Of a stretch of DNA of 35,073 bases, positions 22,395-29,437 are shown piece after piece (positions within the stretch are counted from its first letter, which is position 1; every line of letters begins with the position of its first letter). The translations under genes and the position numbers were made by a program. The notes beneath the pieces were generated by a model. That model made no database searches and was not told the origin of the DNA. It saw only the letters and a program-made list of their open reading frames with translations. Source of the stretch: Streptosporangiaceae bacterium (GTDB lineage Bacteria > Actinomycetota > Actinomycetes > Streptosporangiales > Streptosporangiaceae). The stretch covers positions 1 through 35,073 of the forward strand of contig JAFARZ010000420.1 in NCBI GenBank assembly GCA_019245115.1, written 5' to 3'.

Positions 22395-24178
22395 CGGCAC
22401 TCCTTCGGGAAAGTGGGCTCGGGGTGGGGCAGCGGCGGAAGCTCCCAGGTACCGACGGCCGGCTGCGGGGTGTCCGCGTCCACCGGAACGTCGATGACGG
22501 CCGGCCGGCCGCAGTCCAGCGCGGTCTTCAGCGCGACGCCGAGGTCGGCGGGCACCTCGGCCCGCAGTCCTTCGGCTCCCATGGCACGGGCCATCGCCGC
22601 GAAGTCGCAGCGGTAGGGCTCGCCGGTTTTCGCGTGAGTGAACAGCGTGGCGTACTCCCGCCCGAAATATCCGAGCTGCTGTTCACGGATCGAGACGAAT
22701 CCCCCGTTGTTCCATACCAGCCACACGACGGGCAGGTCGTAGGCGACGGCGGTCGCGACGACGCTGGGCAGCATCAGGAACCCGCCGTCGCCGACCACCG
22801 CCACGACCGGCCGGTCCGGCGCCGCCAGCCGCGCGCCGAGCGCGCCCGCGACACCGAACCCCATCGCCGCGTACCCCCAGCTCTGCAGCAGCGTCCCGGG
22901 CCCGGAAGGCCGCCAGTGCTGCACGATCCAGTTGTGATGCACACCGACGTCGGCGAGCAGGATCCCGCCCTCGGGCAGTGCCCCGCTGAGCTCGGTGAGC
23001 ACCCGCTCAGGCCGCAGCGGGCTGGCGTCCAGATTTCGACCGAACGTATTGTGGCTTTCCCACTGGGACCGCCAGTTCGCCACCTCGGCGAGCCATGCGC
23101 GTCGATGCTCCGGACGGGCCCGCTCGTCGCCACGGGCCCGCGCGGTCCGCATGGCGCCGGTGAGCTGGATCAGTACCTCGGCCGGGGTGGCGGCGATGGC
23201 TATCTCGGCCGGGTAGTTGCGTCCGATCTCGCCTGGGTCGCCATGGACGTGGATCAGCCGGGCCGGCGGTATCGAGTACGTGTAGCCGGGGATCCAGGAA
23301 CTGGTGGACCGGTCGTCGAACCGGGTGCCGATCGCGAGGATCACGTCCGCGTCGCGGGTCGCCTGGTTGGCCGGGTAGGTGCCGTTGCGTCCGGTAGGGC
23401 CGAGGGTGCCGGCGGGCGCCAGGTCCTTGCCGGCCGGGGAGCTGGCGACCGGTATGCCGGTCTCTGTGGCCAGGGCGGCCAGGTCACGTGCCACCGTGCC
23501 GGGATCGCCCCCGTCGGCCGCGCCCGCGCCGACCACGATCACCGGGCGCGCGGCGCCGAGCAGCAGCTCCACCGCCGCGTCCAGGTCTTGGCGCGCGGCG
23601 GCCGAGCGGCGCGGAGTTTCCGTTTCCGTTTCCGCTAGGCCGGGCACCGGAGAGCCGGCCGGCTCGGCGAAGACGTTGAGCGGGACGTCGAGGTTCACCG
23701 GGCCGGGGCGGCCGCTGACCGCGGTCGTGTAGGCCTGGCGCAGCATCAGCGGGAGCTGATCCGCGCGGGACGCGTGGAACGACCGCTTGACGAAGGGACC
23801 GGCCGCGCCGGGGAAGTCGGCCTGGAAGTGCCGGCCGAGCTCCTGGAACGGAGCGCGGCCGAACTGGCTCGTGGGCACGTTCCCGGTGATGGCCAGCATC
23901 GCCGAGGAATCCATCAGCGCGGTGCCGAGCGCGACGAGGATCTGCGCGGATCCCGGTCCGCACGATGTGAGCGTGGCGAGCGGGCGGCGGACGACCCGGT
24001 AGTAGGCGTCGGCGATGAACCCGGCGGCCGCCTCGTGCTGCACGGAGATGAACGGGATCTGATCGCGGCGGTCGAGCAGCGCGTCCAGCAGGCCGATGTC
24101 GCCGTGCCCGCACAACCCCACCACGTACGGCACCCCGGCGCGCACCAGGAAGTCCGCGATCATTTCGCCGCCGTTCAC
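22391..24178 (-). CDS. ThDP-dependent enzyme, acetolactate synthase/decarboxylase superfamily
   Basis: This 595-residue enzyme has the full three-domain POX/ALS layout. The cofactor-activating Glu is E49 (FISVQHEAAAGFIADAY). The ThDP-Mg motif runs from G463-D464-G465 to N490-N491. Start GTG 24178 has GAGGT four to five bases upstream. Members decarboxylate 2-oxo acids or join the resulting unit to an acceptor (acetolactate synthase, benzoylformate decarboxylase, glyoxylate carboligase, sulfoacetaldehyde acetyltransferase). I cannot tell which. It is the first gene of the leftward catabolic operon, with a carboxylate transporter after it and an aldehyde dehydrogenase in the divergent operon. 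A 2-oxo acid decarboxylase giving an aldehyde would fit that setting, which is inference. Confidence 0.85.
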   Translation of the reverse strand: MNGGEMIADFLVRAGVPYVVGLCGHGDIGLLDALLDRRDQIPFISVQHEAAAGFIADAYYRVVRRPLATLTSCGPGSAQILVALGTALMDSSAMLAITGNVPTSQFGRAPFQELGRHFQADFPGAAGPFVKRSFHASRADQLPLMLRQAYTTAVSGRPGPVNLDVPLNVFAEPAGSPVPGLAETETETPRRSAAARQDLDAAVELLLGAARPVIVVGAGAADGGDPGTVARDLAALATETGIPVASSPAGKDLAPAGTLGPTGRNGTYPANQATRDADVILAIGTRFDDRSTSSWIPGYTYSIPPARLIHVHGDPGEIGRNYPAEIAIAATPAEVLIQLTGAMRTARARGDERARPEHRRAWLAEVANWRSQWESHNTFGRNLDASPLRPERVLTELSGALPEGGILLADVGVHHNWIVQHWRPSGPGTLLQSWGYAAMGFGVAGALGARLAAPDRPVVAVVGDGGFLMLPSVVATAVAYDLPVVWLVWNNGGFVSIREQQLGYFGREYATLFTHAKTGEPYRCDFAAMARAMGAEGLRAEVPADLGVALKTALDCGRPAVIDVPVDADTPQPAVGTWELPPLPHPEPTFPKECR

Positions 24179-24200
24179 GGTGACCTCGTTTCCCGGCTTG

Positions 24201-24215
24201 TTGCGCTATGCGCAA
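24201..24215. promoter_or_regulatory. Palindromic operator between the divergent catabolic operons
   Basis: TTGCGCTATGCGCAA has perfect 6-bp arms and a 3-base spacer, 22 bases before the ThDP enzyme start. Its size and spacing fit sites bound by IclR-family proteins, and the IclR gene ends the same operon. This is the best candidate control site for both operons. The remaining 180 bases to the aldehyde dehydrogenase start hold a duplicated GCGCGGAGGGAAA motif (about 24269 and 24379), the second copy acting as ribosome-binding site. Confidence 0.6.
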
Positions 24216-24393
24216 GGTGTTGCTAGTAGCGCGACGGTATGACACGCTAGTGCCCCAGTCAAGATCACGCGCGGAGGGAAACACAGCGAGCGAATGCGAG
24301 CGCCGCGGCGGATTGCCGTCCCGAAGGGGCGGTAAGCCCGCCGTGGCCCCAAGCCGGCCGCGCGCCAGCGTGGCCCTGGCGCGGAGGGAAAAT

Positions 24394-25827
24394 ATGCTGC
24401 TGGACGGCGCGACCGGGGTGCTGGTCGACGGCGTATGGCGGGATAACGGACCCGCCGAGACGGTCCGCGACAAGTTCACCCAGCAGCCGGCGGCACAGGT
24501 CCGGGTGGCAACTCCCGACGACACCGCGGACGCGGTCGCGGCGGCCGCGGTGGCTGCCGCCCATCCGCTGCCTCCGGCGCGACGGCACGAGATCCTGCTG
24601 GCCGCCTCGGCACTGCTCCGGGCGCATGAGGTCGAGATCGTCGCCAGCTATGTCGCCGAGACCGGGTTCACGCTGTCCGACGCGCGCACCGAGCTGGGGC
24701 GGGCCGTCCAGACGCTGCGGCTGTCGGCGGAGGAGGCGCTGCGGATCGCGGGCGAGGAGGTCCCCGTCGCGGCCACGGCGGGCAGCGAGAACCGGCTGGC
24801 CTTCACGATCCGGGTGCCGTGCGGCGTGGTGGCGGCCATAGCGCCGTTCAACGCGCCGCTGAACACGGTGGCGCACAAGGTCGGGCCCGCCCTGGCGGCG
24901 GGCAACGGCGTGGTGCTGAAACCGGCGGCGCAGACGCCGCTGTCGTCGATGGCGCTGGCCAGCGCGCTGCTCGAGGCCGGCTTGCCGCCGGGATACCTGA
25001 ACGTGGTGCACGGCCCGGGCTCGACGGTGGGGAGCGCCCTGGTGACCGATCCCCGGGTCCGGTTCATCACGTTCACCGGTTCGACCGCGGTGGGCCGGAC
25101 GATCAAGCAGCAGTCGGGCATCGTGAAGACGCACCTGGAACTCGGCGCCAACAGCGCCTCGATCGTGGCGGCCGACGCGGATCTGGAACTGGTGGCGCGG
25201 CTGGTCGCGGTGGCCGGCTACCGGAAAGCCGGGCAGGTATGCACGAGCGTGCAGCGCGTGCTGGTGGACGTCCGGGTGGCCGGTGACCTGGCCGGCCTGC
25301 TGGCCGCGCGGGTGAACGGGCTGTCGGCGGGAGATCCACGCGATCCCGCCGTCAGCGTGGGGCCGCTGATCGCGCCCGCCGAGGCCGAACGCGCGGCGGC
25401 CTGGGTCTGTGAGGTGATCTCCGGCGGCGGGCGGGTGCTGGCCGGTGGTTCTCGCGACGGTGCGCTGCTCTCCCCGGTACTGGTGGCCGATCCCCCGGCG
25501 GAATCGCTGATCATGCGCACGGAGATCTTCGCGCCGGTCGTGGCCCTGGTGCCGGTAAGCGGGGTTCCCGAGGCGGTGGCGATGGTCAACGACGGACCCT
25601 ACGGGCTTCAGGCGGGAGTGTTCACCTCCTCGATCGACACCGCCTTCGACGCGGCGAGACGGCTGCGGGTCGGCGGCGTGATGATCAACGACACGTCCAG
25701 CTACCACGCCGACGCGATGCCCTATGGCGGCGTGAAGGACAGCGGCTATGGCCTGGAGGGGCCGAAGTACGCGGTCCAGGACATGACCGATCCGCGGATC
25801 ATCGTGCTGAACCTGGGGGCCTCGTGA
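24394..25827 (+). CDS. NAD(P)-dependent aldehyde dehydrogenase
   Basis: This 477-residue enzyme of the ALDH superfamily has PFN (Asn153) for the oxyanion hole, KPAAQTPLSS for cofactor binding, FTGSTAVG, general base E249 (LELGANSAS) and nucleophile C283 (GQVCTSVQRV). It most resembles the lactaldehyde, succinate-semialdehyde and phosphonoacetaldehyde dehydrogenase branch. ATG 24394 has GCGGAGGGAAAA directly upstream. Residues before it would be GC-rich repeat-like sequence and are rejected. It is first of three overlapping genes (GTGA, then ATGA). It probably oxidises an aldehyde made by the divergent ThDP enzyme. Confidence 0.92.
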   Translation: MLLDGATGVLVDGVWRDNGPAETVRDKFTQQPAAQVRVATPDDTADAVAAAAVAAAHPLPPARRHEILLAASALLRAHEVEIVASYVAETGFTLSDARTELGRAVQTLRLSAEEALRIAGEEVPVAATAGSENRLAFTIRVPCGVVAAIAPFNAPLNTVAHKVGPALAAGNGVVLKPAAQTPLSSMALASALLEAGLPPGYLNVVHGPGSTVGSALVTDPRVRFITFTGSTAVGRTIKQQSGIVKTHLELGANSASIVAADADLELVARLVAVAGYRKAGQVCTSVQRVLVDVRVAGDLAGLLAARVNGLSAGDPRDPAVSVGPLIAPAEAERAAAWVCEVISGGGRVLAGGSRDGALLSPVLVADPPAESLIMRTEIFAPVVALVPVSGVPEAVAMVNDGPYGLQAGVFTSSIDTAFDAARRLRVGGVMINDTSSYHADAMPYGGVKDSGYGLEGPKYAVQDMTDPRIIVLNLGAS

Positions 25828-26642
25828 CTCTCCCGCTCTCGGGTTGCACGTTCGGCTGGGTGCACCAGGCGCCGCTGACCGGCGCGCTGCGGTCGCTGGC
25901 CTCGCACGGGATACGATCGGTCGAGCTGACCACCGCCCCGCCGCACATGTTCACTCCGCATTTCGGTTCCTACGAGCGACTGGAGTTGTCCAGGCTGCTG
26001 CGCTCGCTCGAGCTGCGAGTGGTATCGGTCAACCCGAGCTTCGCGGATCTGAACCTGATCTCCACCAACCCCGAGTTCCAAGCGCTGTCGTTGCGGCAGC
26101 TGATCGCCGAAGTCGAGCTCGCTCACGATCTGAGCGCGTCGTTCGTCGTGGTGATACCCGGCCGACGGCATGCGCTGGCGCCCGTCCCTGCTCCGGCGGC
26201 CCGCTCGGTGCTTGAAGACGGATTGTCGGCGCTGGTGTCGCGGGCGGCCGCGCTGGGCGTGACCGTGTGCCTGGAGAACAGCCCGTACGGCTATCTGGGT
26301 CCGGCGGCCGAACTGCTCGACGTGGTGACGGCGTTCGGATCGCCGCACCTGCGGCTGGTGTACGACGTGGCGAACGGGCTCGCCCAGGAAGACCCGGTGG
26401 CCGCGATCGCGACGATCGGTGAGTACCTGGCGCTGGCTCATGTCAGTGACACCTGGCGGAACCGCTGGGCACACACCTCGGTCGGCCGGGGCGAGGTGGA
26501 TTTCGCCGCGTTCGCCGCCGCGCTGCGTTCGGCCGGTTTCGCCGGTCCGACCGTGTACGAACTGGTCGACGGCGAGGATCCCTCGCCTCGGCTGGATTCC
26601 GACATCACGGCGCTGGCCGCGGCCGGCTGGGAACTGGCATGA
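25824..26642 (+). CDS. Sugar phosphate isomerase/epimerase-like TIM-barrel protein
   Basis: This 272-residue protein has the xylose-isomerase-like barrel (AP endonuclease family 2 fold). Candidate metal ligands lie in the expected order: Glu in VCLENSPYG, Asp in LVYDVANG, His in LAHVSDTW and Glu in TVYELVDG. The family covers hydroxypyruvate isomerase, IolE/IolI, 3-dehydroshikimate dehydratase and various epimerases. The exact reaction is not evident. GTG 25824 overlaps the aldehyde dehydrogenase stop, and its own stop overlaps the next start, so the three proteins are made together. It is likely an isomerase or lyase step of the same pathway. Confidence 0.87.
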   Translation: MTLPLSGCTFGWVHQAPLTGALRSLASHGIRSVELTTAPPHMFTPHFGSYERLELSRLLRSLELRVVSVNPSFADLNLISTNPEFQALSLRQLIAEVELAHDLSASFVVVIPGRRHALAPVPAPAARSVLEDGLSALVSRAAALGVTVCLENSPYGYLGPAAELLDVVTAFGSPHLRLVYDVANGLAQEDPVAAIATIGEYLALAHVSDTWRNRWAHTSVGRGEVDFAAFAAALRSAGFAGPTVYELVDGEDPSPRLDSDITALAAAGWELA

Positions 26643-28222
26643 GCTCAGTGCCAGCACCCGTCCTGGTCGCGGGTAGCGGGGCCAGCGGGCTGGTAGCCGC
26701 GCTGGCGGCGGCGGCTGGTGGCGCCCGGGTCCTGCTGGTGGAGCGGTCCGCGCTGCTTGGCGGCACCTCGGCCTTGTCCGGCGGCCGGGTCTGGGTGCCA
26801 GCCAACGGCCTGCCGGGCCGCACCGAGCCCGACTCCGTCGATGCCGCGCGCACGTACCTGCGAGGCTTGTTCCCCGGACGCTATGAGCACATGACCGAGG
26901 CCTTCCTCGCGAATGGTCCGGAGATGCTGCGGTTCGTCGCCCAGCACACGCCGCACCGGTTCGCCGTCTGTCCCTCCTATCCCGACTACCATCCTTCACG
27001 CCCGGGCGCCGCGGTCGGCGGACGCTGCCTGGACATGGAACCCGCTGATCTGGCGGCGATGACTCCCCTGGTCAAGAACGTCCGCATGCCGGCCGGCTAC
27101 CTGCCGATGACGCAGGCCGAGTGGGAACGCTGGCGCTATCCGGACCGCTTCGACACCGACCTGCTGCGCCAGCGCGAACGCGACGGCATCCGCACCAACG
27201 GGGTCGCGCTGGTCGCCGCCCTGGTGGAGGGCGCCGTCCGGGCCGGAGTGACGATCCGGACCAGCTCCAGGCTGACCGGCGTGACGCTGGATCCCGTCGT
27301 GAGCGCCGCCACGATCGGGAACGAGACGATCCCGGTTGCGGCGGTCATCCTCGCCACGGGCGGCTTCGATTGGGACGAGAACCTGCGGCGCTCCTGGCAT
27401 CCCGCCGCCCAGCGCGCCACCGGGGCGTCGCCCGGCAACACCGGCGACGGGTTGCGTATCGCCTGCCGCGCCGGCGCGGCGACCGACAACCTGGATCAGG
27501 GCTGGTGGATGCCGATGCTCGCCGTTCCCGGCGAGGAACTGGAAGGCAAGCCCTGCTACCGATCGCTGATCAGGGAACGCGCGGCGCCCCGGCAGATCAT
27601 GGTGAACCAGGCCGGCCGCCGGTTCGTCGATGAGGCCAGCCCTTACAACGACGTGGGCAAGGCGATGCACCGCGGCGACGACGGCGGCTGCCCGAACGAC
27701 CCCGCGTATATGGTGTTCGACTCAGGCTTCGTGCGACGCTACCCGCTGCCGGGCATGCCCTTCGGCGGGCCCGCGCCAGACTGGGTCTGGTGTGCCGGCT
27801 CCGTGCGCGAACTGGCCGGACGCGTTGGCGTGCATCCCGACGGGCTGGAACGCACGGTCAGTGCGTGGAACAAGGCGTGCGCGACGGGGCACGACGATGA
27901 CTTCGGCCGCGGGGACAGCGTGTACGACCGTTACGGCGGGGATCCGGCGGTCAAGCCGAACCCGAACCTCGGTCCGGTGGACACGCCGCCCTTCTATGCG
28001 GTCCGAGTGCTGGCCGGCACGATCGGCACCAAGGGCGGCCCGGTCACCGACGCCTCCGGGCAGGTCCTCACCTCGTCCGGCGATCCGGTCCGGGGCCTGT
28101 ACGCGGTCGGGAACGCGGCCGCGTTCTGGACCGGCGACGCCTATCCGGCGCCGGGCGCCACCCTGGGCATCGCCATGACCTTCGGCTACCTGGCCGGAAG
28201 GGCGGTATTTTCTGGGGGGTAA
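26639..28222 (+). CDS. FAD-binding dehydrogenase, fumarate reductase/3-ketosteroid dehydrogenase-like
   Basis: This 527-residue flavoprotein has VLVAGSGASGLVAALAAAA (FAD dinucleotide fold), VERSALLGGTSALSGGRVW, AVILATGGFDWDENL and the C-terminal GLYAVGNAAAFWTGDAYPAPGATLGIAMTFGYLAG, typical of KstD and flavocytochrome-c-like enzymes. It introduces or reduces a C=C bond next to a carbonyl or carboxylate. No steroid genes lie nearby, so a steroid substrate is unlikely. It is the second such flavoprotein in the module (tcuA is the first). Start ATG 26639 overlaps the previous stop (ATGA). Its last residues, FSGG, and the stop codon lie in a G-rich hairpin element shared with the methyltransferase gene. 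Confidence 0.87.
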   Translation: MSSVPAPVLVAGSGASGLVAALAAAAGGARVLLVERSALLGGTSALSGGRVWVPANGLPGRTEPDSVDAARTYLRGLFPGRYEHMTEAFLANGPEMLRFVAQHTPHRFAVCPSYPDYHPSRPGAAVGGRCLDMEPADLAAMTPLVKNVRMPAGYLPMTQAEWERWRYPDRFDTDLLRQRERDGIRTNGVALVAALVEGAVRAGVTIRTSSRLTGVTLDPVVSAATIGNETIPVAAVILATGGFDWDENLRRSWHPAAQRATGASPGNTGDGLRIACRAGAATDNLDQGWWMPMLAVPGEELEGKPCYRSLIRERAAPRQIMVNQAGRRFVDEASPYNDVGKAMHRGDDGGCPNDPAYMVFDSGFVRRYPLPGMPFGGPAPDWVWCAGSVRELAGRVGVHPDGLERTVSAWNKACATGHDDDFGRGDSVYDRYGGDPAVKPNPNLGPVDTPPFYAVRVLAGTIGTKGGPVTDASGQVLTSSGDPVRGLYAVGNAAAFWTGDAYPAPGATLGIAMTFGYLAGRAVFSGG

Positions 28223-28237
28223 AAACCAACCCCCCAG
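28212..28237. terminator. Hairpin containing a stop codon, copy 2
   Basis: CTGGGGGGT (28212-28220) pairs perfectly with ACCCCCCAG (28229-28237) around the loop AAAAACCA. A second C run follows. The TAA stop of the flavoprotein gene uses the last stem T and the first loop bases. Against the copy at 13528-13553 (read on the minus strand), one stem pair changes from C-G to T-A with pairing kept. That supports selection on, or descent of, the hairpin. Confidence 0.75.
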
Positions 28238-28272
28238 ACCCCCCGGCCCGCGACGCGTCTCGCCGTTAGTTT

Positions 28273-28313
28273 CGCCTGGCCGGAAGGGCCTTCAGGCCCT
28301 CCGCGGCCAGGCG
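28273..28313. terminator. Long two-part hairpin after the flavoprotein gene
   Basis: Outer arms CGCCTGGCC and GGCCAGGCG enclose inner arms AGGGCCT and AGGCCCT with a TC loop. The pairing is very stable. It has no T tract, so it may be a terminator of the actinomycete type or a repeat. It lies about 50 bases past the operon end. Confidence 0.6.
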
Positions 28314-28362
28314 ACCGCGAAGCTCGCTGGCGCTCGCCGCGGATGCCCATCGCCCCATCGCC

Positions 28363-28421
28363 CCCGTGCCCCTGTGCCCCCTGTGCCCCTGTGCCCCCCG
28401 TGCCCCTGTGCCCCCGCGTGC
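28363..28421. repeat. GTGCCCCT-type tandem repeat
   Basis: Six or so imperfect units of GTGCCCC followed by CTG, CT or CC stand in a row on the plus strand in non-coding DNA. Slippage would explain them. No function is evident. Confidence 0.75.
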
Positions 28422-28554
28422 TCGCGCCGCGTCTGCCGCGCTGCTGAGTTGAAAGCTAGGGTCTGTCTCCCGTTGGAGGCGCGTGGCCAGTTGCGGAGGG
28501 AAGTCGCGGTTCCGCGGTATTACTGGATTGGCCTGTATATCCGGTAAGACTCGA

Positions 28555-28760
28555 ATCGGATTTGGATTAAGACGGAACATCCGTGCCGGACGGAAATTAA
28601 GTGTACGAATTCGGCCGGTAAAGTTCCGCGGAGCACGAAATTTCCGTGCTGTGGGCGAAGGGTGCGCGCCGTATGGAGGTGAGGGCAAAAGCATGGGCTG
28701 GCCGACCCCCCGAGCCGAATGACAACAGTGACACGCTCCGGCAAGCTTGATGGCGCCATC
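28555..28760 (+). repeat. Dispersed intergenic block, copy 2 (leader of sigma factor operon)
   Basis: This aligns with the minus strand of 2989-3166. It contains AGCACG/CGTGCT arms around an AAATTT core (28632-28650), a strong Shine-Dalgarno sequence GGAGGTGAG (28676-28684), two small overlapping ORFs and the palindrome GATGGCGCCATC (28749-28760). It is AT-rich relative to the genes. It lies 140 bases upstream of the sigma factor gene and may be its promoter and leader. Confidence 0.6.
28693..28722 (+). CDS. Possible 9-residue leader peptide
   Basis: ATG 28693 begins MGWPTPRAE and stops at 28722. GGAGGTGAG lies nine bases upstream, one of the best ribosome-binding sites in this region. The stop overlaps the next small ORF start as ATGA. 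In the copy at 3 kb the matching codon is CTG followed by an early stop, so this reading is not conserved there. It may serve to deliver ribosomes to the next ORF. Confidence 0.35.
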   Translation: MGWPTPRAE

Positions 28761-28808
28761 TATCTGGATGATGTCCGGATGTCCTGGCGGCCGCCGAGCT
28801 TTAAGTGA
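28719..28808 (+). CDS. Possible 29-residue small protein
   Basis: ATG 28719 overlaps the stop of the 9-codon ORF and begins MTTVTRSGKLDGAI. It ends after WRPPSFK at 28806-28808. Its first 14 residues match a frame in the duplicated block near 3 kb at nine positions. It has no ribosome-binding site of its own and would depend on the upstream mini-ORF. It lies about 90 bases before the sigma factor gene. I recognise no family. Confidence 0.35.
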   Translation: MTTVTRSGKLDGAIYLDDVRMSWRPPSFK

Positions 28809-28900
28809 TCCTAATAGTGACTAACAACGGGGGTGCTCCGCAGGGGTCTTTTTAGTGAGGATCGAGCGTAGCGAGAAGGAGTAGGCGAGGTGAAAGCGGG

Positions 28901-29437
28901 TTGTTGGTCTCGCCCGAGGAACTTGAGAAGGAGATTGAAGCCCTCGTCGCGGAGCACGGCAAAGACCTTGAGCGGCACCTGAGCCGGGGTAAGCTCTGCC
29001 TCCCCGAGCACCTCGTCGGCGAGGTGATCAATGACGCGCTCCTGGTCATAGTCGACAAGCGGCGCCGCGGTCACACCCTCAACAACGCGAGATCCTATTT
29101 GTTCGCTGTCGCCAGGAACGCTGCCATAGACCGCCTCCGAACGCTTTATGCTGCCGGGATTCCCGACCAGCGGGTGACGGTAGACCAGCGGAACGGATAC
29201 GACATGCTGGCCAACGCGGAGGTCAGCTACGACCTCCGCAATGCGATCAAGCGGCTTCCCCGCCGTCAGCAGCAGGTCATCGAGCTGCGTTACCTACGCG
29301 ATTTCAGTGTCGAGGAAACCGCCCGGATCCTCAGCGTCGCAAAGGGGACGGTCGGTCCCACTACCACCGCGGCGCTGCACCGGCTGAAACAGATCATGAC
29401 CGAACACGGCGGAACGTGGGAGGAGCCGCTCCGATGA
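28901..29437 (+). CDS. ECF-type RNA polymerase sigma factor
   Basis: This 178-residue protein has a shortened sigma-2 region (LVGEVINDALLVIVDKRRRGHTLNNARSYLFAVARNAAIDRLRT spans residues ~38-81) and a clear sigma-4 helix-turn-helix: AIKRLPRRQQQVIELRYLRDFSVEETARILSVAKGTVGPTTTAALHRL. It would direct RNA polymerase to a dedicated set of promoters. The start is TTG 28901 (or the next TTG), with GAGGTGA about seven bases upstream; no ATG or GTG lies between the last upstream stop codon and it. No anti-sigma factor gene is adjacent. Instead its stop overlaps the start of an RNase III gene as ATGA, which is an unusual partner. Confidence 0.87.
   Translation: MLVSPEELEKEIEALVAEHGKDLERHLSRGKLCLPEHLVGEVINDALLVIVDKRRRGHTLNNARSYLFAVARNAAIDRLRTLYAAGIPDQRVTVDQRNGYDMLANAEVSYDLRNAIKRLPRRQQQVIELRYLRDFSVEETARILSVAKGTVGPTTTAALHRLKQIMTEHGGTWEEPLR

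Noticed and set aside
24208..24393. Upstream extension of the aldehyde dehydrogenase
   Set aside because: The added residues are Arg- and Ser-rich repeat-like sequence, cover the IclR-type palindrome region's flank, and lack a ribosome-binding site; ATG 24394 has a strong one.
26639..28222. A steroid-degradation role for the KstD-like flavoprotein
   Set aside because: No other steroid catabolism genes are present and it is coupled to an aldehyde dehydrogenase and an isomerase-like protein; the family is broad.
28363..28421. CRISPR-like array
   Set aside because: Units are 8-10 bases with no spacers; this is a simple tandem repeat.
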